In this document: one piece after another, positions 9,515 to 22,078 of the stretch
How the letters are laid out: the number at the start of each line of letters is the position of its first letter
Position numbering within the stretch: the first letter of the stretch is position 1
Assembly (NCBI GenBank): GCA_006538405.1
Contig: BJKQ01000009.1
Location: 124,001 to 188,000, forward strand
DNA length: 64,000 nucleotides
Direction of reading: 5' to 3'
Origin: Hansfordia pulvinata
Lineage: Eukaryota; Ascomycota; Sordariomycetes; Xylariales
The notes under the pieces: model-generated
What the model was told of the DNA's origin: nothing
Database searches by the model: none
The model's input: the letters and a program-made list of their open reading frames with translations, nothing else
Translations under genes and position numbers: made by a program

Positions 9515-12500
9515 GAGAAGAGGAGGGCGGCTTTCTTGGAGGTGAAGGAGGGGGAGGGGGTTGATGGGGGAAATGTGGCAGGGCGGTAGGCAACGCAAGC
9601 AGAGCCAAATTCGCGGTTTCCCAGAGAGGCTACACAGTCGGCTCTCGCAAGATACATCGCTCTCAGGGGCCGCCACGGAGGCGGTCTGTTGCGCCTCAGG
9701 TGTCGGTGTACACCCCCCCCCCCCCCTGTGTCGAGGGCGCAGAGCGTACGCCCACTCCCGCACTGACGCTCTCGCTACCCGGCCGGGCGGGCGGGGGGCT
9801 TGACGGCGACATACTGTGTAGGAGGCCCGAGGCACGCGCGCGTTGCGGGAGACATGTTGCAACGTTGCCAGACCCCGGCTGTCAGGAATACGGCTCCCGT
9901 GAGCTACGAGGGGCCTTCTTCCCTCCCAAACCAAACGGGCTCCAAGGGGCAAGGGAGAAGCCACGCAGCTCGCTTGCTCGGGCACATGAACGCGTGGGGG
10001 CCTGGGAAGAAAGATTGCGGCTATCCCCCTCCCCTTGCCCCCTTCCCGGGCCGGCTTATCTTGAAGTACGGAGCAGCGTGTATCCAGTGCCCTCTGCAGA
10101 AGGGCCCAGTCAGTCATGAATCAAACCACTCAATCACCTGACATTTCGTCACCAAGCCTGAGTTATTACCGAGTAGGCAAGCCTCGAGTGTTGGTTGGAG
10201 AGATCGGGACCATTCCGCGGTTGCCTTACGAAGCTGTGCTGTGATGGCAAATCGCGCAAATGGCGGTCGCAGTCGCACAGCAGCCCTGGGCACACTGTCT
10301 ACCAAAAGGGGGGCTGGCAGCGGCCTCCCAAGTGTGGGCGCGGAGGAGCAGGAATATGAGCAATTCGGAGCCCCCCTGGAGAACATAGACCACTGTGTGC
10401 CACACATGCCATCGAACAACCCATAGGGCGTGGGCCTCGTGTACTGTGCGCCTTTCCGAGGCACCCGATGGGACGCGTAACGGGCTGGAAATCTGCTCCC
10501 AACAGGGCCACAGCTCTAGCCCATTCTCGAACTGATCCTCGCAAGAATGATGATTACTACAAGCTGGCTATCATGTCACGTCAGCCCAGCCAGTGCACCC
10601 TGTCTGGCTGCATCCCTCGGCCGCAGTTGATGCATCCGCCTCTGCGCTTCGTGGGGTGGTATTTCGAGGAAAGAGTCCATGTTCACGAAGATCGAACTCC
10701 CCTCGGGGCTTCTGATTCATCCACTCGTCTGGGGGTTTCCAAAGCATCTTGATAAGTCAATTGATGGCAAGCCGTCTATCTTCCCAAGCCTGTGGTCGTC
10801 GACCTCCAGGCTCGAGCTGATTTCGTCATTCCCCCCGTAGATCACACTTCCGGTCTTTGTGGTCTGGCCGGGCGCAGTGAAAGGTATGCCCTAGTCTGTA
10901 CCAGTAGGAGTGAAGCTGTTCCAGACCAGATTATATGGGATGAGGAATCGTCAGGTGGCAATAATGGAGTACGGCACCTCGCCAAGGGCTTGAAGCTAGC
11001 ATATGTACTTTTTTTATTTTACGTCAATGGTCATCGCTAGTAGCGCCCTGGTCCGGCGGTTGGTGTTCGAAGAATTTGGTATCGTGATATCGCATGATGG
11101 CTTCGACACGTAATGGCTGAAGATGCCAAGCGGCTGGATTGTCGAGGTTCGGGCTCTCAGGGAGCCACGTACTCTTCGATACTCGTTCCTTCCAATTCGA
11201 AGCAGATACAGAAGCCACTCGATGGCCGCTGAGAACAGAAATGACGTATTATCGCCTCAAGACACGGGCCGCTCTCGAAAGACGTGGCTATCTCGCCTTC
11301 TATGCACTTCAGCCAGGTAAAGACACGTGGGCGGGCAGAGCACACTTCTTGTTATTTGCAACAGCGAACCTAAAGAGGTCTGCTCCGCTCCTCAATGTAG
11401 CACGCCCAGTTGTAGATACTATATAGCGAGCCGCTGATGATCAACAGCATGTTTGATTCCATTGCTATGGCCTTGATCTAGTGACCTGGTGACTTCTCCA
11501 ATTGTCACTAGTGTCCCGAGGTTCCGAAGGGTCTCCTATGCTTGCGAGTTGAGGCAAGGAACAGTCTCCAGAGGTTCGCAGACGTGCGCATGAATTAATT
11601 TGGCTTGATTATGTGTGAGGAGCGGGTGTCGGAAACCACGCTGCTCGCGCGATGTAACAGTATCCCAGCAATGCTACCCGTAATCCGAGGAGACTGCTTT
11701 TGAATCGCCCATACCCCTTAGCAGCTTCTGGCGATATATTTCGAGTCTTATTAATGTCCCGATATGGTTGCTCCTCTTGTCTTTCCAATGTGAACCTTGC
11801 TTTGGGGCAGAGTCGAATGGCGAGAAGTTGGGGGCCACGGCCAATCCTCCAGTAATACTGCGGAGCTGGCGGGCGCCTTCTCTGGCCGTTGTCCCATGAC
11901 CGTTCGTTGGACGAAGCCTTTCAAGAAGGGAAGAAGTTTTATACATGCTCTGGAAACGTGAGAGAATAGTAGCAAAGTCACAGAGCTGCCAATGGGCGAA
12001 TTGGCGCAAGCAGATTTGTTACTGATGCCTGCCCGCTGCGTGGGCCGGTTTGCCGCTTGCGTTGTTGCCAGGCCGCAGCCGACGGGCAGAGACGTGCGCG
12101 CGCATCCTCTTTCGGCCTGCCTTTCACGACCCGGGCTTCTGATGGCACACATGCAGAGGGATCGTTCGAGAGCTGCCGCCGCTTATGAAGATTATTCTGG
12201 AAGAGAAGATGCTGGGCGCTTCTCGTGCTTGAGGCCTGATGGGCAGGTATGATCGACCAGGGGCCTGCAATCTCGGCAAGGGTGGTACTTGTACGGATAG
12301 TAACAGGGTCAGTCAGGGAATGAGTGGAGCAGCAAACGCAGTGGAGATCATAGCGAAACCGATGATGCCCAATTCCAGGACCGCCATGGCAGCAGCGAAT
12401 GAATGCTTTTGGTTCTCTGTCACTTGTAAGCCCAAACGCACCCTAGAGTCCTTATACGACATCAACGGCCTTTCTAGCTGTCTGTTGAGTACCTGATCCT

Positions 12501-14773
12501 GTCGAGTCCGCACTATGCCAAGTGCCACGCGTGCTCCGTAGACAGAAGAAGGACCTTGGACAAGACCACGTCTGTCTATCACCCCTTGCTTCGGCCGGGA
12601 CTGATGAACTCCACTCGATCGAAGCCTGAGCACCCCACGGCAACCGAGCTCGCCCCATGTCCCCTGTCCGAACCATGCTGGCGCTGGGACCATAAGGGGC
12701 ATCAGGCATCGGATAGCCACTTGTAGGAGATGACGGTCGCAGTCGTAAAAAAGCACAGCCAGCGGTCATGACTCTCAAAAGAGAAGAGGGGGAAGAAAAC
12801 GGATGAGAAGGGAAAAAAAAAAAAGAATCACATGCACTCACGCACTCAGGCAGAGCAGGGCCTCGCATGTCCCAGGGATCACGCTCACGAGGCAGCAATT
12901 TTAATTTCCCGGGACGCTGGTCCTGGGAAGCGCACGAGGTTACCATCGGCTGTTGGCGCCGATCAGCGTCTGATATTAATAGATTGGACCGTTCCCGCTG
13001 AAGGGCTCGCGAGATGACCCATGAGCACGCGTATCGTATCGTACCGGACGAACAGACGAACGTCCGTCTGCCTCGTCTTTTCGCCCTCCCATCGCTGTCC
13101 TTGGGCTCGCCTGATACGAGTTCAGCCAACTCCCAGGCGGTAGTAGGAGCCACGGGAAGGGGGGTGTTGCAGCGAGCCTCCGACCGTTGGCACGTCACGC
13201 GGCTCCAATTTCCCAGCCCGACTCGCCCAACTACTTCCGAGCCTGCTTGTCAGGCATACTCGTACACCTGTTCTCACCGTGGTGGGAACGCCGTGGAGAC
13301 ACAAGACGCGACGGCAGCACCGCAGTACGAATATACATCCGTACTCTGTCACGTCTGTGCCTGCACGAGTACGGATAGTCGTAAACTGTAGTGTTGTCCC
13401 TCATATTCCTCCTGAGCATGGGTGAACCCGGTAGCAGGCCCCTGTGTGGCGCCCTGGGGAGATCTCAAGGTCGAGCTGCGGCGGCCGGTCTGCGAGTGGA
13501 GCGCGACGTTTGAGTGCGCCGCCAAGTGACTGCAATGTCGATCCGGCGTGGGACAGACCCCGGCCTCGTCTGGGGTTCTCAGTCGACGTCTTCAATAGTC
13601 GCGGGCACGAACATCTCGCTTCGACACGGGCACCAGCCCAATCACCCACGCCCGCCCAAGCCGTGGCTCCCCTGACCGCTCGAGCTGCCGGGCAGATTCC
13701 GTGCTCGACTCGACGGCCTCCGCACGAGTTTTACCCGCCCCTGAACGAAAGGAAGGACGAGGAGGTCGCTCTGTTTGCGTGCTCCTGCCCGGCCCTATCT
13801 ATGGCCCAAAGTAGGAAGCGGGATTCCCAGTTCGACAGCGAGATTCGATACTCGACTCCCTGCGAGCCGGCCATGCTGCCGATTCAGCAGCGGGAGCTCG
13901 GCACAACGGAGCATTTCCACCATGTGACCGGCTGTGCCCCTGCCACAGCACGCCCCAGCACCTTGATTGCACGTGGTGTACAAGTACCTGGCACAGCAGT
14001 GCCGCAATGGACCTCGATGCATGCCATGCCACGAGGAACCGGACCCAAGTCGGAGTGTGCGTCCGGGTGGAAGCTGGTGATGACGTGACGCCACCCGCAA
14101 CGTGCCCTGCTATTGCCTCAAGCAAGGCCGGCGACAGAACGTCATGCTGAGGATGACGGCAACCCTGGCCTGGCTGGGAGCCGTCCAGGCCGGGGCTGGG
14201 AAGGATCTCATCTTCTCACCAATAGGAGAGCGACGAGATCACAGTCCCTATCATATCGCTGACGGGAGTCTGCTTAGCCCAATCACAACCATCCAGCTTG
14301 ATTTCCAGGCCCCTGGCGCTGTGGTCCCCGGCGAAACCTGCCTGGCGCATCTACGAGAAGTACAATCACAGAGGCCCTCTATCCTCGTTGGACCCATGTG
14401 GTCTCGCGTGCTTCATACCGGCCGTCTTCGGCGGCACGCGAGGAGGATCGTCAGCCAGGGCGACAAGAGGGGCCAGAGGAGAGAGGAGAGGATTCCATCA
14501 CTAAACCCCTAGAAGATTGGGCATCAGGCCGCCATCTTGCGTCCCGACACGGCCAACCGGAACCGTGCTCGCCCTCGAACCGAACCGGGCCTCCCGAGGG
14601 CAGGGGTCACCAAGGATTACGGGCGCTGCTTCCAGGCCGCCCGACATTGGCATCCCACAAACGGCCGGGCCGACGCGTGGTGACCGGGCCCTGCCAGCAG
14701 CCCTGACGGCGTGGCGCATGTTTGCCCTCGCGTGTCCGTGCAACCAGGCTGCAGCTCCCCGTCTGGCGAGGCG

Positions 14774-14798
14774 GGCATGGCATGGCATGGCATGGCAT
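14774..14798. repeat. (GGCAT)5 tandem repeat
   Basis: Five perfect copies of GGCAT in intergenic DNA. Confidence 0.9.
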
Positions 14799-14900
14799 GC
14801 CGCGGCCAACGGTGCAAGCAAGCCTATCGCCGCAGGTGCTGGCCCGACTGTCCTTTGGGGAAAACCCTCACGCGCCGTTGGACGGGCCGCACAACACGGC

Positions 14901-14924
14901 GCCCTGCCCTGCCCTGCCCTGCCT
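14901..14924. repeat. (GCCCT)n tandem repeat
   Basis: Four perfect copies of GCCCT and one near copy, about 100 bp from the GGCAT repeat. Confidence 0.9.
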
Positions 14925-16088
14925 TGACCTGGGCCAAACAGGGGCTTTGTACGAGTATCCGGCCACTCTGGTAGCGTTTCGGCCTGGCCGGTATGGATGT
15001 TGGTTGGTAACGGGCTCAGGGGTTGGATTGTGGCGTGGCATCCAGTCACCACAGCATCCCGAAGCCGCTGTAAAATTTTACAAGCCCCCTCTGCACCTTT
15101 GCCTGCCCTTCGCGCCCTGCCTCCGAACTCCTATGGCCATCGACAATCTGCGATCTCTTCAGCCTCGTCTCACTGAGCCACGTAGCTGGACGCCTCTGAG
15201 CTGGCAATCGGCCCGGCCTATGCTCGAGAGCCACGCTTGTCAATATCACAGCTCTGACGACTTCGTCTCGTGCCTTCTCCTCAAGAGTCACACCACATGT
15301 GTCAAGGCTTGAAGCGCGCCACAAACACATGGGCTGTTGCGGCTAGGCGTGGGTTGCCTCATATCCCATCCTCGTTCTTTCTTTTTTCTTCTTCTTCATA
15401 AAGCTATGCGTGGGCGCGCCACCTTTCCGCACAGCTTGTCCGCTGCTCTTTGTCTATCGAGTGGCCTGACGTGGCCGGTTCAGAAGAGCCTCTGATATGC
15501 CACTTGGATACAAAGCAACGTGTCGACGCCCAGGCCTCGCAGTGACGCGTTTACGAATCTCCGACCTCTGCTGGATCTCGCCCCGCCCCGCCCACGGGTC
15601 AAATACCGACTAAGCTGGGGCAGAGCTGTTCATCCAGTCCATTCACCTTGCACTCGAGCGAATGACTTTACATAGTGCCCATCAGCGAACGCCGATACTG
15701 TTCAGCGGCCTGGTTACAAGACCCAAGGAATACGGCCCATCTTCGGCAACGCGGCCCTCGATTCAACATACCAGGACAATGGCCAATCCATCTAGTCCAC
15801 CCATACACTGAAACCGAGCATTTCGAGCGACGACAATCCACCTGGCGGGCTCGAGAATATCTGGAGAAGCGCATCCCGGGGGCGCAAGGGTGAACTTCTG
15901 AAGTCCTCGCTCCGTGGAGAGGTCAATCCCATGACCTACATTCAAACTTTAATCGTCAGAGGCAGCCATCCGAGCCATAGCCTACGATTCTTCCTCCCCC
16001 TCCAGCATCGATATCCGTCGCGTTACCGCCGAAGCGGTTCCCACCCCCTTTAGGCCGGTTGCGTCGCGGAAGAACACAGTGAACTGAG

Positions 16089-17606
16089 ATGAGCCGAATG
16101 CCGCAGTCTCGGCCTGGCGAGACCAACGTCCTACCTCCCGGCCACGAGTCACCATACGCCCCTTTGACTTCGACCCTGGCCAGTGACCGGTGGATTTTGC
16201 GCCTGATCCAACAGCCCGAAGTGGGCAGACTGTCTGGACAAAGAGAGAAAGGCAAGAGCTCTGGGCCCTGGTGGTAATAGAAACCGAAACTGACCAACTC
16301 TTGTCTCCAGACCGCAAGCCTCTAGACCCGCCGCCGGTCATACAACTAGACGCCGCGAGCATAGACCCCAGGAACCCAGACAGCGACCTGTATCTGCAAA
16401 GTGAGCCGCCCCCCCAACACTACCAGTCTAAGCGAAGAATCAGCACTGACGATCAAGACCCGTACCTCATCATGAAAGCATCGCTGCGCGACGCGCCGGG
16501 AGAAGAAACAAAAGAGACGCCCAAGAAGGCGACCCGGGATGCCCTGTGTGGGACGACCGTCTCCACGGCACATCGATACCGAAGCGAGAATCACGAAAAG
16601 TGCCTGTTCGTCTTCGGCGACCTGTCGTCTCGGAAAGAGGGATGCTTCCAGCTTCTCTTCGAGCTGTACTTCCTGGACACGGTGGCCAACGAGGCCGTCT
16701 TTCTCAAGGAGATCCTGTCCGACATTTTCCAAGTCTACCCGGTCAAGACGTACCCGGGGATCAGATCGTCCACTAGCCTGACCAGACACATGGGAGAGCA
16801 GGGGATCCGGCTGCGTGTGCGGAAGGATACCAAGCTTTACGGGGCCGCAAGGGGCAAGAAGCCGCTCTCTGCCGACGGCAACGCCCCAAAGACCCGGCTT
16901 CCGTCCAACCCGCTGCTCTCGCTCCCCCGCTCCATGTCGACAAGCAGCGAGACCGCAATGTATCAGCCGCCCCCGCCGTCTTCATTGCTGAGCAGTCACC
17001 TCCCACTCGGCTCGTGGGACCAGGACATCCGAGAACGCCCCACGCAGCGCCGTCGAACCGACTCGGCGTCAGTCTTGGCCATCTCATCAACGTCGGCAGA
17101 GGCAGAGGAAGCGGGCCAGTTGACGTTTCGTGGACCCGGGTACGTCGATCAAGACGGCCGCGAGGTAGACCCTCACGAGGGCTCATCGGCACTCGGGCCA
17201 CAGCCTTATTACCAGTCCCCCTTGGCCGCCCACCCGCCCACCGACCACATCTACCAGTTTCAGGGCCAACAGCCCGGCCCCTACGGCCCCATATATCCCG
17301 TGTATGGCTTCGACCCCTCTGGACACGGCATGGCAGAGCCATCGATGGAGCTCGCCGAGCCAGCACCAGGTAAGTCATGGACTGAATCCGGCGTTCTGAG
17401 AGCGGGCCAGTCGGGTTAACAGGCCTTTTTTCGCAGAGTACCACCACTTCCCCCAGGCTGATCTGAATTACACCCACCCTTACTATCCGATCAGCTACAG
17501 CCCGGCCGAGGCCCCCAACCCTTCCGGTCCGGGCCAGGGATACCTCGAGGGCCGACATCAAGGTGCCCCAGAAGCGCCCGACGAAGAGACGAGCGACACT
17601 ACCTAG
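16089..17606 (+). CDS. Velvet-domain transcription regulator, 3 exons with a GC-AG intron
   Basis: Proposed exons are 16089-16251, 16311-17369 and 17437-17606, giving 463 residues. The velvet domain begins with LRLIQQPEVGR in exon 1 and continues after the intron with DRKPLDPPPVIQL, then CLFVFGDLSSRKEGCFQL, VYPVKTYPGI and GIRLRVRKD (to about residue 260). The C-terminus is long, Pro/Tyr-rich and probably disordered. Velvet proteins form homo- and heterodimers that bind DNA and couple sporulation to secondary metabolism. The single domain with a long tail and the sequence resemble VelC/VosA more than VeA, but I cannot assign the paralogue. Joining exon 1 to exon 2 in frame requires a GC donor (GCAAGA at 16252) with a CTGAC branch site and CAG acceptor; the second intron is GTAAGT...CAG. 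Confidence 0.88.
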
Positions 17607-19371
17607 ATTGCCCTTGAGATTGCAGTACCATAGACCGTATTTGACCTTTTCCAGCTTGGAGCCTTGGCGCGATTTTCTTATTACCCCTTTCCTACGAGGC
17701 GGGCTTGGAAGGATAGATGACTGGGAGCGTGCCGGTCGAGAATAGAACATGTATATAAACGCGCCCCATATCCTCTTTGCCCGTGGGATCGACTGTTGCC
17801 TACTCACTCGTTGTTGTTTCCCGCTGCCCGCGCGGAGCGAATCAGTCATCGAGCAGTGTCATGGTCGCCTCGGCGCCGTTGACTCACTGACCGCCTCACG
17901 CCCCACGGCCGTCGCGATGACTAGAGCCACAATTCCCAAGCCTTCTGCAGATGGCAACCAGGGACTGTGGTCATGCCGTCGTCATGTTCGCACGAGTGCC
18001 ATCCGACAAGATCACCATCCAAGGCAGTGGTATCGCGGCGTTGTTCTCGATACACTCATCTTTTGCTTGCGCAGATTCAACTCGCCCAGACATTATGCCA
18101 TGACGACAACAAGATCCATGATGACAACAAGATGACCACCTTATCACCTAGAGGACTCATGAATCCGTCAACCGAGTCCCGATACGCAGACAATCAAGCC
18201 TCTCGTTAACACCAGTCCGTTTCCTTTCAGTTCCCGCCAGCCTGCCGAGCGTGCAGACGACACACCCCCTCCCCTTCAATAAAGAGCCGGCTCCCTCTCC
18301 AGAATCGCCCCTCGAAGCGGGGGAGGCAACACACACGCACGCCCGCTCCGGACGACAACCGAGCAAGGCACCCACTCCCTCGCCTCTTCCCCGCGCAGCC
18401 CACGATCTGCAGCCCACGATCTGCAAACCGATATCAAGAGCAGGACAGACAACGCAAGCCGGGGAGAGCTGCCCGCACCGTCTACTCGCTCTCGCAGATC
18501 GATCTCGTCGCTATAACAACCTTGATGGAAGGGAATGAGGGAGGGAGGGGGGGGAGGGGACACGCAGCGCTTGTCAGAGGAGCTCCCCCCATCGACCCCG
18601 CCGGCGGTCTGGCGGTCGGTCGGGCGCTCCGAGTGCCCGGCGCACAGCCAACCCGCGCACGCACCTCCTCCGGCTTACCCACGGCCGAGCGCCTTGCCGA
18701 TTTCGTCTGCTCAGCCGCGCAGCCCAAGGCAGATGCAGTCAAATACTCTCGAGAGAGAGAGAGGGAGAGAGAAAAGCCGCTTGTTGACAGGTGACTCTCA
18801 TCGCCGGACAGCCAGAATGAGCATTGGATTGGGAAGAAAAGACCATGCCAGGGTTGCCCCCTACCAGCCACCGCCGAGTCTGCCATTCATGACTGTGACG
18901 CCTCCCAACGGCTCGAGGCCAGCACCGGGAAAAGGCGAACCGAGATGTTTCGCCGCAAATCACCATGTCCACCGAAACCCGTCCGTAAGTAAGAAGGTGG
19001 CCGCCCCTCCAAGAGCAGGAACCGCCCCGCCGTTCACCACCAACGATGCCGCCCCCCTTTTCTCCCCTTCCTTGCCAAATCCCAACGGCGCGGTCGACGG
19101 ACCCGTGCAGGCCCCAGTAAATAGACAAGACCATTAGCATTAGACGGGCGCTGATTGGGCCCCGCTGCCGGTCCAGCGCGCCGGGGTGGCGGCGAGAGGG
19201 CACAGATGCCAGGTCGTGCTTTTAGTGTGGCGCTTGCTGTCACGTCAAAACGGCGTTGGGACGGTGGGGACCTTTCTTTGCCAGAAGGGTTCTCGATTTC
19301 TGTCTCTCTCTCTCTTTATCAGACACGCCTGATGTCTTCCGGGCTAGGCCAGTCGGACAATTCCTGGCCCT
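17607..19371. other. Intergenic region, distal promoter of the CobW gene
   Basis: No supported gene. Contains pyrimidine- and GA-rich tracts (for example 18750-18773). Open frames here lack motifs. Confidence 0.5.
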
Positions 19372-19670
19372 CAAGGTTGCCCCGGACCACTACGGCGTGG
19401 CGCGACGTGACGTGACGTGACCCGCGCGGACCCCGGGACCTGGCGTCTCGACTGCCACCCCTCCCCTCCCCCCTCAATGAGGGCCCTGAACCCGCCCCTC
19501 CTCTTTGGCAATCCGACGAACGTCATTCGCTGGGCTGCTCGCTGCAGGACGTGTCCATCCAGGTCGGCTCCGGGGCCCGGGGAACGACGATGTGGGGTGA
19601 GGCGGGTGGGCTGCGAGCGTGCCTGCGTATGGGACGGACGAATCGTCTCGGCCGTGGTGGTCAGCAAGGT
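19372..19670 (+). promoter_or_regulatory. Candidate regulatory sites upstream of the CobW gene
   Basis: CAAGGT occurs at 19372-19377 and 19665-19670, both on the sense strand. CAAGGT is the core reported for the fungal zinc regulator ZafA. Between them, 19404-19421 holds three overlapping GACGT units (TGACGTGACGTGA), a CRE/ATF-like bZIP arrangement. Function is inferred only from motif match and from the metal-GTPase gene downstream. Confidence 0.35.
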
Positions 19671-19989
19671 GTATAGAGTCCCTTGGTGGACAGTGGATAA
19701 GGGGGGTGGGAGAGGACGGCATGTCGAGAAGAGTCATGATAGATAGGATGGTGACGAGCGATTCGATATTGAAGAAGGGAATGTGAAGGGAAAGAAAACT
19801 CCCAGTGCCCTTCGGGTTGCCAGTTGCTTCATCTTTCTTTCTTCTCCTTCTTCCATTCCCTCTTCATCCACCATCAGTTTCTCTTCGCTTTTCTCGCCAT
19901 TCCCCTCACCCCTCCTTCCGACTACCAGCCGCGGTGATCACGAGCAGAGAAGGAAGTTAAACAACGCACACATACACATTCACAAAACA

Positions 19990-21782
19990 ATGGCACCGGG
20001 CATCCTGCTGGACTCCCCGCCGCCGGCGTCCCCCCCGGCGGCGGGCGGCGCGTCGTCGTCGTCCCGGGCCAAGGACGGCCGCCTGCCCGTGACGCTGCTG
20101 TCCGGGTTCCTGGGGGCGGGCAAGACGACGCTGCTGGAGCACATCCTGACGTCGCGGGAGCACGGGATGCGGGTCGGGGTCATCGTCAACGACGTCGGGG
20201 CGCTCAACATCGACGCCGCGCTGATCGAGAACCACGACGTGACGCGCAAGGAGGAGAAGGTCGTCGCCATGCAGAACGGCTGCATCTGCTGCACGCTGCG
20301 CGGCGACCTGCTCGAGGAGGTCGCCCGCCTCGCCCAGGACGGCGCCGTGGACTACCTCGTCATCGAGAGCTCGGGCGTCAGCGAGCCCATGCAGGTCGCC
20401 GAGACCTTTTCCGAGGAGTGAGTCTTTGCCGGCTCGCGCCTTCTTATGTGCTTCTTTTTTTTTTGTCTTGAGAAAAGAAAACTGACAGACCATCCCTCCC
20501 TTGGCCAGATTCGCAGACATGCACATCCAAGCAGGCGAGGACCTGGAGCGCGAGAACACGGACCTGGCCAAGGACGACGAGTCGTCGCGGCGGCTGGCGT
20601 CGATCCTCAAGGCCGGCGGCCTGTCCAAGCTGGCGCGCCTGGACACGTGCGTGACGCTGGTGGACGCGGTCAACTTCATGTCCGACTTCCACACGGCCGA
20701 CTTCCTGGCGGACCGGCAGGCCAACGCCGAGGACCTGCCCGAGGAGGACGACCGCAACATCAGCGACCTGCAGGTGGACCAGGTCGAGTTCGCCGACGTC
20801 GTCGTCGTCAACAAGTGCGACCTGGTGTCCGAGGACGAGGTCAACCGCGTCAAAGGGACCATCGCCAAGCTCAACCCGGACGCCCGCCTGCTCACCACGA
20901 CGCGGTCGCGCGTCGACCCGTCGCAGATCCTCGACACGCGGCTGTTCGGGTACGAGCGCGCGGCGCTGGCCGCCGGCTGGCTCAAGAGCCTCAACGAGGA
21001 GGTCAACCCGGAGACGGAGGAGTACGGCATCGGCACCTTCGTGTACCGCGCCCGCCGTCCCTTCCACCCGGCCCGCCTGTGGGAGACGATCAAGGACGTA
21101 TTTGTCATCATCCAGGAGGAGTACCAAACCGAGGAGATGGACGAGGATGACGACGACGACGAAGAAGAAGAAGAGGAAGAAGAAGACGACGACGACGACA
21201 TGGCAGACGAGGAGGAACAGCCCCAGCTGCACCCCAAGAAGAGGTTAGCGTCCAAGCTGGCCAACCCGACCTTTGGCCCCCTGCTGCGGTCCAAGGGTTT
21301 CCTCTGGCTGGCCACGCGGCCGAAGATGGTGAGTCCCGAGAATACTTGGCCCTCCCGCCCTGGCAGATCCAGCTTCTTCAACTAACACCTCCCAGTTCGG
21401 CGAGTGGTCCCAAGCAGGCGTGATGCTGACCGTCTCGGCGGGCGACCTGTGGCGCTGCGAGGTGCCCGAGAGCGAGCTGCCCGACAACCCCAAGTACCGC
21501 GAGGCCGTGCTCAAGGACTACGAGGGCGAGTGGGCCGACCGCCGGCAGGAGATCGTCTTCATCGGCCAGAAGATGCGCGAGGGCGGCCGCGAGCGCATCC
21601 AGGCCGCCATGGACGCGTGCCTGCTCGACGACGACGAGTTCGCCTCGTGGGAGCGCGTGATGCGCGGCGGCGGCAACAGCGTCGAGGAGCGCCTCGTCGA
21701 GCTCTTCGACGACGGCTTCGAGGAGTGGCCCTCGGACCCGCACGCCGGGCACGACCATGGGCCTGAGGGGCATGGGCACTGA
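19990..21782 (+). CDS. CobW/ZNG1-family (COG0523) metal-chaperone GTPase, 3 exons
   Basis: Exons are 19990-20417, 20509-21328 and 21396-21782, giving 544 residues. The G3E GTPase core has Walker A GFLGAGKT (39-46), the metal-binding CICC of the GCxCC motif (98-101), the ESSGVSEP switch and the guanine-specificity motif NKCD (244-247). A CobW C-terminal domain follows, interrupted by an acidic Asp/Glu run encoded by GAC/GAA repeats, and the protein ends in a His-rich tail ([13 protein letters not shown]). Eukaryotic homologues such as ZNG1 deliver zinc to client enzymes using GTP; zinc here is inferred from the family and the His tail. The CAAGGT motifs upstream would fit induction in zinc deficiency. 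Start 19990 (ACAATGGCA) is the first ATG before the conserved core; longer open frame upstream is pyrimidine-rich leader. It lies tail-to-tail with glyoxalase I. Confidence 0.94.
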
Positions 21783-22078
21783 AAAAGAAAGAAAAGGAAC
21801 AAAAGAAGAAAGAAAGAAAAGAGAGAAAAGGAAAGAAGTAAATGATCCATAATGAGATGAAGAAGATACCAAGAATGTCGAGATGAAAAAAATCGAATAA
21901 AGCGAATTTCAAGCCACGTCACGACCAGTCCCCTGAGCCAAAGTCACTGCACAGAAATCCAGTCGCATGGCAAGTTGATTCTGATCCACGATCCGAGTTG
22001 GAGAGCCTTTTCTTCTGGACTCGGTTATTGCACTTTACTACACGCGGCAGTCATCCGACACCAACCTACCACCGCTCC

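Larger units (their letters stand above)
9515..16088. other. Gene-poor 6.5 kb region
   Basis: I find no ORF with a domain, conserved motif or plausible exon chain, although many open frames of 60-250 codons occur on both strands. It contains a poly-C run (about 9713-9726), TACTCGTA at 13257-13264, TACGAGTA at 14950-14957 and two pentanucleotide repeats near 14.8-14.9 kb. Composition is less GC-biased than the neighbouring genes. Confidence 0.5.

Noticed and set aside
12452..14088. Frames of 214-248 codons in the 9.5-16 kb gap
   Set aside because: No signal, domain or exon partners; composition not gene-like.
14774..14924. CRISPR-like or satellite array
   Set aside because: Only short perfect pentanucleotide repeats with no spacers; ordinary microsatellites in a eukaryotic genome.
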